From contig DJAA01000034.1 of assembly GCA_002428085.1 (NCBI GenBank), positions 18,984 to 81,255 on the forward strand: 62,272 nucleotides of DNA, written 5' to 3'. The DNA comes from Sulfurimonas sp. UBA6014 (lineage in GTDB: Bacteria; Campylobacterota; Campylobacteria; Campylobacterales; Sulfurimonadaceae). The notes under the pieces were generated by a model. The model was not told where the DNA came from, made no database searches, and worked only from the letters and a program-made list of their open reading frames with translations. This document shows, piece by piece, positions 17,358-26,279 of the stretch (the first letter of the stretch is position 1; the number at the start of each line of letters is the position of its first letter). Both the position numbers and the translations under genes were made by a program.

Positions 17358-17666
17358 ATGTACGCAATTATTAAAAATGGTGGTAAACAGTATAAAGTTC
17401 AAGAGGGCGATATTTTAACATTTGATAAAATGTCACTTGAACCTAAAGATATCATCGAAATCAAAGAAGTTCTAGCGGTAAATGCCGGCGAACTAAAAAT
17501 GGGAATCCCATTTGTAAAGGGTGCAGTTGTAACTGCTGAGGTTATCAACGAGGGTCGTGATAAAAAAGTTATTACTTTTAAGAAACGTCGCCGTAAAGAT
17601 AGTAAAGTAAAAAGAGGTTTCAGAAGAGACTTCACTCGTGTTCGTATCACGAAAATAGCTGCTTAA
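17358..17666 (+). CDS. rplU: 50S ribosomal protein L21
   Basis: A protein of 102 residues beginning MYAIIKNGGKQYKVQEGD, the characteristic L21 N-terminus, and ending in a basic region (KKRRRKDSKVKRGFRRDFTRVRI) that binds 23S rRNA. It is followed by rpmA after 26 bases, the standard rplU-rpmA-obg arrangement. The start at ATG 17358 follows AAGGA. Confidence 0.98.
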   Translation: MYAIIKNGGKQYKVQEGDILTFDKMSLEPKDIIEIKEVLAVNAGELKMGIPFVKGAVVTAEVINEGRDKKVITFKKRRRKDSKVKRGFRRDFTRVRITKIAA

Positions 17667-17692
17667 GCTAAACACAACGAAGGAGAATTGAG

Positions 17693-17950
17693 ATGGCACA
17701 TAAAAAAGGTCAAGGTAGTACACAAAATAATCGTGACTCGGCTGGTAGAAGACTTGGTGTAAAAAAATATGGTGGCGAAGCTGTCGTTGCTGGTAATATT
17801 ATCATTCGTCAACGTGGAACTAAAGTTCACCCAGGTAAAAACATGGGTATGGGGAAAGATCATACTTTATTTGCACTTATCGATGGTGTAGTTAAATTTG
17901 AGCGAAAAGACAAAAAACGTCAACAAGTTTCTATTATTCCTGCTGCGTAA
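17693..17950 (+). CDS. rpmA: 50S ribosomal protein L27
   Basis: A protein of 85 residues. MAHKKGQGST and RDSAGRRLGVKKYGGE are the L27 signature; the N-terminus reaches the peptidyl-transferase centre. It starts with MAHKK without the cleaved leader found in Firmicutes. It is preceded by GAAGGAGAA and followed by an intrinsic terminator. Confidence 0.98.
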   Translation: MAHKKGQGSTQNNRDSAGRRLGVKKYGGEAVVAGNIIIRQRGTKVHPGKNMGMGKDHTLFALIDGVVKFERKDKKRQQVSIIPAA

Positions 17951-17958
17951 TTTTATCT

Positions 17959-17984
17959 ATTTGGGCAATCGCCCAAATATTTTC
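17959..17984 (+). terminator. Intrinsic terminator after rpmA
   Basis: The arms ATTTGGGC (17959-17966) and GCCCAAAT (17971-17978) form a perfect 8-base stem with a 4-base loop, followed by ATTTTCT. It starts nine bases after the rpmA stop, so obg probably has its own promoter in the 120 bases that follow. Confidence 0.8.
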
Positions 17985-18104
17985 TACTCCAACTGCTAGG
18001 TTTCATATTTAAAAATCTAAATCTAAATAATTAATAATCCACTTTTTGCTTCTAAGGGAAGTGAATTTTTAAGTATTAAAGAATTATTGTATTGAGGAAA
18101 ACAA

Positions 18105-19211
18105 ATGTTTACAGATAGTGTCGAATTAACAGTCTCATCAGGAAAAGGTGGACAAGGTTGTGTAGCATTTCGCCGTGAAAAATTTGTTTTACAAGGTGGT
18201 CCAAACGGCGGTGATGGCGGTGCTGGCGGAGATATTATTTTTCGATGTGACAACAATACACATACCCTCTCGCATTTTCAAAGAAAAATGCATATTAAAG
18301 CTGACAATGGCATGCAGGGTGATACTTCTCGAATGACAGGAAAATCTGGAGCAGACAAAGTGATTATTGTTCCTCCAGGGACACAGATTATTGATGTAGA
18401 AACAGGTGATATTTTATTTGACATGCTCAAAGATTCGCAAGAAGAGAGATTTGTCAAAGGTGGAAGAGGTGGACTTGGAAACTTTCACTTTAAATCATCA
18501 ACAAATCAAAGACCAACCTATGCACAACCTGGTGAGCAAGGGATTACCAAGCTTATAAAATTAGAATTAAAGCTTATAGCCGATGTTGGTCTTGTTGGTT
18601 TTCCAAATGTTGGCAAATCTACACTTATCTCTACAGTCTCAAACGCACGTCCTGAGATTGCAAATTATGAATTTACAACGCTGACTCCAAAACTAGGTCA
18701 AGTCAATATTGGTGATTTTGAGTCTTTTATCATGGCAGATATTCCAGGTATTATTGGTGGCGCCCATGAAGGGAAAGGTCTTGGAATTCAATTTTTAAGA
18801 CATATCGAAAGAACAAAAATACTTCTTTATATGATAGATTTAGCCTCGTACAGAGATTTGAAAGAGCAGTACGAAACGCTTAAAAATGAAATTTTAGCAT
18901 TTTCACAAATCATGAGCACCAATAAATACGCCATAGCACTTACAAGAGCTGATGTTGTTCCACCTGAAGAAATTTCAGATTTAGTAAGTAGTTTTTTGGA
19001 TTTGGTTGGAGTCAAAGCTAAGGAAAAAAGTGAATATGATTTTGATGCAACAATCCCTTATTTTATTCAAGAGAGTGCAGATGAGACATTAGGGTATGAT
19101 AAATCTCTCCCTTATTTTGTAGTGCCTATATCTTCTGCTACAACGAGAAATATAGAACCTCTCAAATATGCACTCTTTAATCTAGTTCGTACCGATAGAA
19201 AAACTTACTAG
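18105..19211 (+). CDS. obg: Obg/CgtA GTPase
   Basis: Obg is a ribosome-associated GTPase for 50S assembly and stress control. The 368-residue protein has the glycine-rich Obg domain at 1-155 (SSGKGGQGCVAFRREKF, GGPNGGDGGAGGD) and the G domain with GFPNVGKST, ADIPG (Walker B) and TRAD (specificity). The variable C-terminal OCT extension is short or absent. It is followed by proB after eight bases. Confidence 0.97.
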   Translation: MFTDSVELTVSSGKGGQGCVAFRREKFVLQGGPNGGDGGAGGDIIFRCDNNTHTLSHFQRKMHIKADNGMQGDTSRMTGKSGADKVIIVPPGTQIIDVETGDILFDMLKDSQEERFVKGGRGGLGNFHFKSSTNQRPTYAQPGEQGITKLIKLELKLIADVGLVGFPNVGKSTLISTVSNARPEIANYEFTTLTPKLGQVNIGDFESFIMADIPGIIGGAHEGKGLGIQFLRHIERTKILLYMIDLASYRDLKEQYETLKNEILAFSQIMSTNKYAIALTRADVVPPEEISDLVSSFLDLVGVKAKEKSEYDFDATIPYFIQESADETLGYDKSLPYFVVPISSATTRNIEPLKYALFNLVRTDRKTY

Positions 19212-19219
19212 AGCGTATC

Positions 19220-19984
19220 ATGAAGAGAGTTGTCGTAAAAGTTGGAAGTGCAGTTTTAGCCCAAAATGGTGTTTTGGCAGAAGAAAGAATGCAGGCATTA
19301 GTAGATTTTTTATCGCAACTTCACCAATCCCATGAAGTTATTTTAGTCTCTTCAGGCGCAGTAGCTGCGGGATATATCCAACTCCAACTTGATAGAAAAA
19401 TTTTGCAAAACAAGCAAGCATTGGCTTCTATAGGGCAACCTGTTCTCATGAATAGATACGCTCAGAAATTTTCCAAATATGATATCCTAACAGCACAAGT
19501 TTTGGTAACTGCGGCAAATTTTAGAAAGGCTGGCGATATTACTAGAATCAAAAATACTGTCGATACACTTTTGCTCAATAAAGTTATTCCCATCGTCAAT
19601 GAAAATGATGCAACTGCAACGCAAGAGCTTGTTTTAGGTGATAATGATCAGCTTTCAGCATACATAACAAAGCATACAGATTCAGATATGTTGATAATAC
19701 TCTCGGACATTGATGCGTATTATGACTCTGACCCGCGTGAAAATCCAAATGCAAAGGTACTCAAAGTTGTAAATAGTATTGAAGATTCTCAACTGCAAAA
19801 AAATGCCAATCCAAATAATCTTTTTGCTACAGGCGGAATCGTTACAAAATTAAAAGCGGCTGCTTATCTCTTAGAATGTGGAAATAGTATGTTTTTATCA
19901 AGCGGATTTGATTTACATGACGTCAAAAGTTTTATGCTTGAAGATAAACATTTAGGCGGCACGCTGTTTAAAAAAGAGTTTTAA
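19220..19984 (+). CDS. proB: Glutamate 5-kinase, catalytic domain only
   Basis: ProB phosphorylates glutamate in the first step of proline synthesis. The 254 residues are a complete amino-acid kinase domain (VVKVGSAVL, VSSGAVAAGY, IPIVNENDA, GDNDQLSAY, GGIVTKLKAA). The C-terminal PUA domain of the 367-residue E. coli enzyme is missing; the short form is usual in Campylobacterota. The stop overlaps the fmt start by one base. Confidence 0.95.
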   Translation: MKRVVVKVGSAVLAQNGVLAEERMQALVDFLSQLHQSHEVILVSSGAVAAGYIQLQLDRKILQNKQALASIGQPVLMNRYAQKFSKYDILTAQVLVTAANFRKAGDITRIKNTVDTLLLNKVIPIVNENDATATQELVLGDNDQLSAYITKHTDSDMLIILSDIDAYYDSDPRENPNAKVLKVVNSIEDSQLQKNANPNNLFATGGIVTKLKAAAYLLECGNSMFLSSGFDLHDVKSFMLEDKHLGGTLFKKEF

Positions 19985-20892
19985 TGAAAATCATTTTTAT
20001 GGGTACACCAGAATATGCCAAAGTAATTTTGCAAAAAATGATTGATACAAAATGGATAGAAGTCGTTGCAGTTTATACCCAGCCCGATAAGCCTGTAGGG
20101 AGAAATAAAATAATGACTCCACCTCAAGTTAAGACTTTGGCATCTGCAAATTTTATCGATGTTTTTCAGCCGCAGAGACTTAGAGAGAAAGAAGTTGTTG
20201 AAGAGCTTTTAAAAATAGAGTGCGATTATATAGTTGTGGCTGCTTATGGACAAATTTTGCCTCGTGCTATTTTAGACCATGCGCCTTGTATAAATCTTCA
20301 CGCTTCCATACTGCCTCAGTATCGTGGAGCAAGTCCTATTCAGCAAACTCTTTTGAGTGGCGATAAAAAAACGGGTGTAGCTGCGATGCTTATGCAAGAG
20401 GGATTGGACACGGGAGATATTTTAAAAATCCAAACCGTTGATGTTTGTGATGATGTGATGGTTGAGGAACTTTTTCAAATACTGACTGATATTGCCGCAA
20501 ATTTGACTATAAATGTTTTAGAAAATTTTAGCTCATTCGTGCCAACTATACAAGATGAATCAAAAGCGACGCACTGTACAAAGATTAGTAAAGCTGAGGG
20601 TGAGATTATTTTTGATGATGCAGTAAAAATTTATAACAAATACCGTGCTTTTACCCCATGGCCAGGGGTTTATTTACCGAGTGGATTGAAGCTTAAAAAT
20701 ATCAAATTGGAAAATAAATCAAGTTCTAATACTATGGGAGAAATTTTAAAAATTGATGTTGATAGTATCGTGGTTGGTTGTAAAGAGGGGAGTTTGCGAA
20801 TATTTAGTGTTCAAGCTCCATCAAAAAATGAGATAGATATTCTCTCTTATGTGAATGGCAAAAGGCTTAAAGTTGAAGATACTTTATCTTGA
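19984..20892 (+). CDS. fmt: Methionyl-tRNA formyltransferase
   Basis: Fmt formylates initiator Met-tRNA. The 302-residue protein has IIFMGTPEYAKVIL at the start, the catalytic NLHASILPQYRGASPIQ segment, an aspartate in MQEGLDTGDIL, and a C-terminal OB-like tRNA-binding domain (RAFTPWPGVY). Its last 38 bases overlap the birA frame. Confidence 0.97.
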   Translation: MKIIFMGTPEYAKVILQKMIDTKWIEVVAVYTQPDKPVGRNKIMTPPQVKTLASANFIDVFQPQRLREKEVVEELLKIECDYIVVAAYGQILPRAILDHAPCINLHASILPQYRGASPIQQTLLSGDKKTGVAAMLMQEGLDTGDILKIQTVDVCDDVMVEELFQILTDIAANLTINVLENFSSFVPTIQDESKATHCTKISKAEGEIIFDDAVKIYNKYRAFTPWPGVYLPSGLKLKNIKLENKSSSNTMGEILKIDVDSIVVGCKEGSLRIFSVQAPSKNEIDILSYVNGKRLKVEDTLS

Positions 20893-21508
20893 GAGTGTAG
20901 ATTCAACTCAAAGTTATTTAAAAAACTTGGTTCGAAATGCAGGCATTACACTTCCATATGCCGTTGTAGCCAAAATACAAACAGATGGTGTTGGAAGTAG
21001 AGGAAATGCTTGGAGTGGCTTGGATGGAAATTTATTCCTCTCTTTTGCATTTTCCTTAGAAGATTTGCCGCAAGATTTAAAAATGGAATCATCATCCATC
21101 TATTTTTCCTATATTTTGAAAGAAACTTTAAGTGAAATGAATTCATCTGTTTGGTTAAAATGGCCAAATGATTTGTATATTGATGAAAAAAAAATCGGTG
21201 GAATGATTACAAATGTTATAAAAAATACTATCATTTGTGGACTAGGATTAAATTTAGTGAGTGCTCCTGAGGGTTTTTCAAGTTTAGATATAAGTATTTG
21301 TAATGAAGAGCTCCTGGAAAAATATTTTAAAAAAATAGAAACAAAAATTTCATGGAAGCAAGTTTTTAGTAAATATAAGTTAGAATTTTATAGAAATCAA
21401 AAATTTTTCACACATAAAAATAATTTAAGAATTTCATTAGAAGGTGCTGTACTGCAAAGTGACGGCTCGATTATAAAAAATGGCGAGAGGATACACAGCT
21501 TAAGATGA
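20855..21508 (+). CDS. birA: Biotin-protein ligase (BirA, monofunctional)
   Basis: This enzyme attaches biotin to carboxylases. The 217 residues contain the SVDSTQ segment, the biotinyl-AMP loop (GVGSRGNAWSG, a variant of GRGRRGR), the KWPNDLYIDEKKIGG catalytic block and ICGLGLNL. There is no N-terminal helix-turn-helix, so it does not act as a repressor. ATG 20855 lies inside fmt; TTG 20873 would give a shorter overlap and an N-terminus closer to the family, so the start is uncertain. Confidence 0.92.
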   Translation: MAKGLKLKILYLESVDSTQSYLKNLVRNAGITLPYAVVAKIQTDGVGSRGNAWSGLDGNLFLSFAFSLEDLPQDLKMESSSIYFSYILKETLSEMNSSVWLKWPNDLYIDEKKIGGMITNVIKNTIICGLGLNLVSAPEGFSSLDISICNEELLEKYFKKIETKISWKQVFSKYKLEFYRNQKFFTHKNNLRISLEGAVLQSDGSIIKNGERIHSLR

Positions 21509-22287
21509 GTGAAGTAATAGTAATAGCAAATCAGAAGGGTGGTGTTGGCAAAACAACAACTGCTGTAAACTTAGCCGCATCCCTTGCTGTAGCGGAAAAA
21601 AAAGTACTTTTAATCGATTCTGATCCTCAAGCTAATGCGACTACGTCCCTTGGTTTTCACAGAAATGATTATGAATTTAATCTCTATCATGTGCTTATAG
21701 GGACAAAAAATATAAAAGATATTATTTTAAAATCAGATTTACCAACACTCCATTTAGCTCCTTCAAATATAGGATTAGTAGGAATTGAAAAAGAATACTA
21801 TGATGCAAACAATACAAAAGGGCGAGAGCTTGTTTTAAAAAGAGCCATTGAGTGTATAAGAAAAGATTATGATTATATTATCATAGATTCACCTCCAGCA
21901 CTTGGGCCCATGACAATTAATGCGCTTTCAGCATCCAACTCAGTTATTATTCCTATCCAATGTGAATTTTTTGCATTGGAAGGTTTGGCACAACTTTTAA
22001 ATACAGTCAAGTTAGTGAGAAAGTCAATCAATCCAAAACTTAGCATAAAAGGTTTTTTGCCTACTATGTTTAGCCCTCAGAATAATCTTTCAAAGCAGGT
22101 ATTTGCAGATTTGAGGCAGCATTTTAATAATAAACTTTTTAAAGATGAAAAAGATGGATATATCGTAGTTCCAAGAAATGTAAAGTTGGCAGAGTCTCCA
22201 TCTTTTGGTAAACCTGTAATCCTTTACGATGTAAAATCACTCGGTTCTATTGCCTATCAAAGTTTAGCGCAAGCGATAATAAAATAA
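21505..22287 (+). CDS. parA: ParA/Soj chromosome partitioning ATPase
   Basis: A Walker-type ATPase that segregates the chromosome origin with ParB. The 260 residues carry the deviant Walker A KGGVGKTT, LIDSDPQANATTSLG, and the Walker B region YIIIDSPPALG. The short N-terminus without a DNA-binding domain marks the chromosomal Soj type. It overlaps birA by four bases (ATGA) and parB by one. Confidence 0.97.
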   Translation: MSEVIVIANQKGGVGKTTTAVNLAASLAVAEKKVLLIDSDPQANATTSLGFHRNDYEFNLYHVLIGTKNIKDIILKSDLPTLHLAPSNIGLVGIEKEYYDANNTKGRELVLKRAIECIRKDYDYIIIDSPPALGPMTINALSASNSVIIPIQCEFFALEGLAQLLNTVKLVRKSINPKLSIKGFLPTMFSPQNNLSKQVFADLRQHFNNKLFKDEKDGYIVVPRNVKLAESPSFGKPVILYDVKSLGSIAYQSLAQAIIK

Positions 22288-23138
22288 TGAAAACACAAGC
22301 TTTAGGGAGAGGGCTAGATGCCCTGTTTGGAGAAATTGACGAAGCGTATGAAAATGAAGGGACGCAGCAGGATGCAATTTTAGAAATTTCGCTAAAAGAT
22401 ATTCGACCCAATCCATACCAACCAAGAAAATCATTCGATGAAGAATCTTTGTCTGAATTAGCGGAGTCTATTAAAAAAGATGGATTGCTTCAACCGATAA
22501 TTGTAACAGAAGATATTGATGGCTATATTTTAATTGCAGGTGAGAGAAGATTTCGTGCTTCTAAATTGGCTAAGTTAAAAACAATACGTGCTATTGTGTT
22601 AAATAGTGATGAGCAAAAAATGAGACAATTTGCTCTGATTGAAAATATCCAAAGAGAAGATTTAAATTCAATTGAACTTGCTGATTCATATAATGAACTA
22701 ATCAAGTTGCATGATGTAACTCATGAAGAGTTATCACAAATGATTCATAAAAGTAGAGCACATATAACCAATACTATTAGACTGCTACAATTGTCTCAAA
22801 AAACTCAGAAATCCTTAATTGAAAAAAAAATCACTGCTGGTCATGCAAGGGTGCTTATTGGACTTGATGAGAAACAGCAGCAATTGATGGTAAACTCTAT
22901 AGTCGGTCAAAAGCTTAGTGTTCGAGATGTTGAACTAATGATGAAAAATATGAAAGAAACAGAGGAAGTTAAACCTACCACTGAAACAGCATTTCATTAT
23001 GATTTCCTAAATTTAAAAAATAAATTTTTAAATTTAGGTTTTCATGTCAAAACTTCCAAAAATAAAGTAACAATTGAATTTGAAAATGAAGATCAAATAG
23101 AAAAATTATTTCATATGCTTCCTCTTGATAATCATTGA
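22287..23138 (+). CDS. parB: ParB/Spo0J partitioning protein
   Basis: ParB is a CTP-dependent clamp that loads at parS. The 283 residues show LGRGLDALFGE, the RPNPYQPRKSFDEESLSELAESI domain, GERRFRASKLA (CTP binding), ENIQREDLN, and a helix-turn-helix region (THEELSQMIHKSRAHITNTIRLL). The C-terminal dimerisation region follows. I found no convincing parS site in the window. Confidence 0.97.
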   Translation: MKTQALGRGLDALFGEIDEAYENEGTQQDAILEISLKDIRPNPYQPRKSFDEESLSELAESIKKDGLLQPIIVTEDIDGYILIAGERRFRASKLAKLKTIRAIVLNSDEQKMRQFALIENIQREDLNSIELADSYNELIKLHDVTHEELSQMIHKSRAHITNTIRLLQLSQKTQKSLIEKKITAGHARVLIGLDEKQQQLMVNSIVGQKLSVRDVELMMKNMKETEEVKPTTETAFHYDFLNLKNKFLNLGFHVKTSKNKVTIEFENEDQIEKLFHMLPLDNH

Positions 23139-23215
23139 TTCACACACTTAACTAAAAAATATAAAAATCTTTAATTTTTTTATCTAATTTAACTATCCTT
23201 TCAATTTATAAATTG

Positions 23216-23221
23216 TATAAT
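23216..23221 (+). promoter_or_regulatory. -10 box of the ATP synthase operon
   Basis: TATAAT, 22 bases before the atpF' start, in the AT-rich 105-base gap after parB. The ribosome binding site AGGAGG (23234-23239) follows with good spacing. It suggests the atp genes are transcribed separately from parAB even though all run the same way. Confidence 0.65.
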
Positions 23222-23243
23222 CGTTTAACTTTTAGGAGGTGCT

Positions 23244-23666
23244 ATGTTAGATATAAATCCAATACTGCTTTTGGCTACATTTGTTGTATTTCTTTCACTC
23301 GTTGCTGTACTTAATCGTTGGCTTTATAATCCATTGTTTGCTTATATGAATAGTCGTGATTCACACATTAAAAAAGAACTAAATAAAATCAGTTCAAATG
23401 ACAATGAGGTTCAAGAATTACTTTTAAAAGCTCAAACGATAGTTATGAATGCCAAGTTAGATGCTGCGGCTCTAAGAGAGAAAGTTGTTGCAGATGCTAA
23501 AGAGTTAGCAGAGAGTAAATTAGAAGCTAAGCGTTCTGAATTAGCTAGTCAATATTTAGAATTTGAGAAGTCCCTTGCCAAATCTAAAGAACAATTAAAG
23601 AGTGACTTGTTATCTCAAGTGCCACTTTTTAGAGAAGCTGTTAAAGCTAAATTTAGTCAGTTGTAG
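23244..23666 (+). CDS. atpF': ATP synthase Fo subunit b'
   Basis: A peripheral-stalk subunit of 140 residues. It has one membrane segment near the N-terminus (ILLLATFVVFLSLVAVLNRWLY) and then a long charged helix rich in heptads. Two different b-type subunits encoded in a row (b' then b) are typical of Campylobacterota, as in photosynthetic bacteria. A strong AGGAGG ribosome binding site precedes it. Confidence 0.93.
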   Translation: MLDINPILLLATFVVFLSLVAVLNRWLYNPLFAYMNSRDSHIKKELNKISSNDNEVQELLLKAQTIVMNAKLDAAALREKVVADAKELAESKLEAKRSELASQYLEFEKSLAKSKEQLKSDLLSQVPLFREAVKAKFSQL

Positions 23667-23679
23667 GAGGAGATAACAC

Positions 23680-24192
23680 ATGGGTAAAATTTTAATAACT
23701 TTATTAATGGTATCGACTTATGCACTGGCATCTGATAGTGGACATATGAGTAGTGATATAGTTCAAAGAACTGTTAACTTTTTATTGTTTGTTGGTCTAG
23801 TTTGGTATCTAGTTGCTGAACCTGTAAAAAACTATTTTGTATCTAGAAGTAAAGGTATTGCTGATGAATTACAAAAAGTTCAAGAGAAGTTAAAAGAGAC
23901 TATCGCTAGAAAAAATGAGGCACTAGATCAAATATCTGATGCTGAAAAATTTAAAGCAGAGTTACAAATAACTTCAAAAAAAGAAAATAAAATAATCAAT
24001 GATAATATTATGGCCCAATGTGATTTTGAACTAGAAAATATAGTGAAACAGAATGCTTCACTTATGGATTTTTTACAAAGAAAAATGGTTCGTAATGTTG
24101 TAGAAGAGACACTTGAAGAAGTCTTAGCTCAAGCAAGTGAGAGTTTCAATAAAGAAGCTATGGCTAATATTATCTTGAAAAAGGTAGCATAA
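23680..24192 (+). CDS. atpF: ATP synthase Fo subunit b
   Basis: The second peripheral-stalk subunit, 170 residues. The first 17 residues look like a cleavable signal peptide (ILITLLMVSTYALAS), followed by the membrane segment VNFLLFVGLVWYLVAEPVKNYF and a long charged helix. The signal-like leader is known in this lineage and is absent from E. coli b. It starts after AGGAGG and lies 13 bases after b'. Confidence 0.93.
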   Translation: MGKILITLLMVSTYALASDSGHMSSDIVQRTVNFLLFVGLVWYLVAEPVKNYFVSRSKGIADELQKVQEKLKETIARKNEALDQISDAEKFKAELQITSKKENKIINDNIMAQCDFELENIVKQNASLMDFLQRKMVRNVVEETLEEVLAQASESFNKEAMANIILKKVA

Positions 24193-24194
24193 TT

Positions 24195-24725
24195 ATGAAA
24201 GAATTAATAGCTAAAAGATACATTAAAGCTTTAAAGAGCGGTTCCATGAAATCATTTGAAGAAACTGCCTCTTTTTTCTCTTCTTTAGCAGAGTCTTTTA
24301 AAGATGATAAGTTTATCAAAATAATTGATAATCCAAGTATTAGCGAAAAAGATAAAGCTGAAATATTGTTAGCAGCTGCTAGCTCAGCTAAATCAAATAA
24401 AATTAATAATTTGATAAAACTTCTTGCTGAACACAAGCGTATCAATATTATTCCTGCAATCGCGCTAGGGATGAAAAAAGAGCTTGCAAATTCAAGAAAA
24501 ACGTATCAAGGTTTTATTTATAGTGATAATGCAATTGATAAAAAATTAATCTCTGAACTAAGTGTTGGTTTGAGTAAAAAACTCGATGCTACTATTTCTC
24601 TAACTTTTATAAAAAATGATTTCGATGGCATTAAAGTAAATGTAGAGGATCTTGGTGTTGAGATTAATTTTTCTAAGGCAAGAATCAATAGTCAGTTAAT
24701 CGAACATATAGTAAAAGCAATTTAA
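24195..24725 (+). CDS. atpH: ATP synthase F1 subunit delta
   Basis: The delta subunit joins the peripheral stalk to the F1 head. The 176 residues begin MKELIAKRYIKAL and end with the family's C-terminal VEDLGVEINFSKARINSQLI stretch. It starts two bases after atpF, with an A/G-rich site (AAAAAGG) inside the atpF end. Confidence 0.93.
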   Translation: MKELIAKRYIKALKSGSMKSFEETASFFSSLAESFKDDKFIKIIDNPSISEKDKAEILLAAASSAKSNKINNLIKLLAEHKRINIIPAIALGMKKELANSRKTYQGFIYSDNAIDKKLISELSVGLSKKLDATISLTFIKNDFDGIKVNVEDLGVEINFSKARINSQLIEHIVKAI

Positions 24726-24751
24726 CTTTTAACAAGAGGAGAACAAGAATA

Positions 24752-26269
24752 GTGGTGGCAAAAATTCAAGCTGATGAAATCAGCTCAATAATCAAAGAAC
24801 GTATCGATAACTTTGAATTAAGTGTAAATATTAACGAAACAGGCAGAATTGTTTCTTATGCTGATGGCGTTGCTCAAGTTTATGGACTAAGTAATGTTAT
24901 GGCTGGAGAAATGGTTGAATTCGAAGATGGAACAAGAGGTCTAGTTATGAATCTTGAAGAGAGCAGAGTAGGTGTTGTTATTCTTGGCTCTGGAGATTTA
25001 CTTAAAGAGGGAATGTCAGTTAAAAGACTTGGCCGTCTTCTTCGTGTTCCTGTAGGTGACGCTCTTTTAGGTCGTGTAGTAAATGCACTTGGAGAGCCAA
25101 TAGATGGAAAAGGTCCAATAGATACAACAGAGACGCGTTTTGTTGAAGAAAAAGCACCTGGAATCATGCAGAGAAAATCAGTTCATGAGCCATTAGCTAC
25201 AGGTATCAAAGCTATTGATGCACTTGTGCCAATCGGAAGAGGTCAAAGAGAACTTATCATCGGCGACAGACAAACTGGTAAAACAACTGTTGCATTAGAT
25301 ACTATCATTAACCAAAAAGGTAATGGTGTTATTTGTATATATGTTGCAGTTGGTCAAAAAGAATCCACAGTTGCACAAATTATCCGTCGTTTAGAAGAAC
25401 ACGGTGCCTTAGAATATACTATTATCGTATCTGCAACAGCTGCGGAAGCGGCTGCACTTCAATTTTTAGCTCCATATACTGGTGTGACTATGGGTGAATA
25501 TTTCCGTGATAATGCTAGACATGGTCTCATTGTATATGATGATTTATCTAAACATGCAGTTGCATATCGTGAAATGTCACTTATCCTTCGTCGCCCTCCA
25601 GGTCGTGAAGCATATCCTGGAGATGTTTTTTATGTTCACTCTCGTTTACTTGAACGTGCTGCAAAAATGAGCGATGAAGAGGGAGCTGGTTCGTTAACTG
25701 CACTTCCAATTATTGAAACACAAGCTGGTGACGTTGCGGCGTATATCCCAACCAATGTTATTTCTATTACGGATGGTCAAATTTTCCTTGAAACAGACCT
25801 TTTTAACTCGGGTGTTCGTCCAGCGATTAATGTTGGACTTTCAGTTTCTCGTGTTGGTGGTGCTGCTCAGATTAAAGCTACAAAACAAGTTGCTGGTACT
25901 TTAAGACTTGATCTTGCTCAATACCGTGAACTTCAAGCATTTGCTCAGTTTGCATCTGATCTTGATGAAGTTTCTCGTAATCAATTAGAGCGTGGACAGA
26001 GAATGGTTGAAGTTCTAAAACAAGGACCTTTTTCTCCTCTGTCTGCTGAGAAGCAAGTTGCAATCATTTTTGCTGGCAATGAAGGTTTCTTGGATGATAT
26101 GAATGCATCAAATGTTGTTCGTTTTGAAACTGAGTTATATCCATTTATAGAAGCTTCTTATCCTCAAGTTTTTGAAAATATTAGAAGTACTTCTAAAGTA
26201 GATGATGATACTAAAGCATTATTGATAAAAGCACTTGAAGAATTCAAAGCTAGCTTTATAGCAGCATAA
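24752..26269 (+). CDS. atpA: ATP synthase F1 subunit alpha
   Basis: The 505-residue regulatory nucleotide-binding subunit shows GRIVSYADGVAQVYGL, the P-loop GDRQTGKTT, the LSKHAVAYR segment and the arginine-finger region PAINVGLSVSRVGG. The start is a GTG: two GTG codons in a row at 24752 and 24755, preceded by AGAGGAGAA. I use the first. Confidence 0.98.
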   Translation: MVAKIQADEISSIIKERIDNFELSVNINETGRIVSYADGVAQVYGLSNVMAGEMVEFEDGTRGLVMNLEESRVGVVILGSGDLLKEGMSVKRLGRLLRVPVGDALLGRVVNALGEPIDGKGPIDTTETRFVEEKAPGIMQRKSVHEPLATGIKAIDALVPIGRGQRELIIGDRQTGKTTVALDTIINQKGNGVICIYVAVGQKESTVAQIIRRLEEHGALEYTIIVSATAAEAAALQFLAPYTGVTMGEYFRDNARHGLIVYDDLSKHAVAYREMSLILRRPPGREAYPGDVFYVHSRLLERAAKMSDEEGAGSLTALPIIETQAGDVAAYIPTNVISITDGQIFLETDLFNSGVRPAINVGLSVSRVGGAAQIKATKQVAGTLRLDLAQYRELQAFAQFASDLDEVSRNQLERGQRMVEVLKQGPFSPLSAEKQVAIIFAGNEGFLDDMNASNVVRFETELYPFIEASYPQVFENIRSTSKVDDDTKALLIKALEEFKASFIAA

Positions 26270-26279
26270 GGGATACTTT

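Noticed and set aside
23139..23243. AT-rich gap after parB as a possible replication origin.
   Set aside because: It is short, without a cluster of DnaA boxes, and is explained by the atp promoter; dnaA and dnaN are not nearby.
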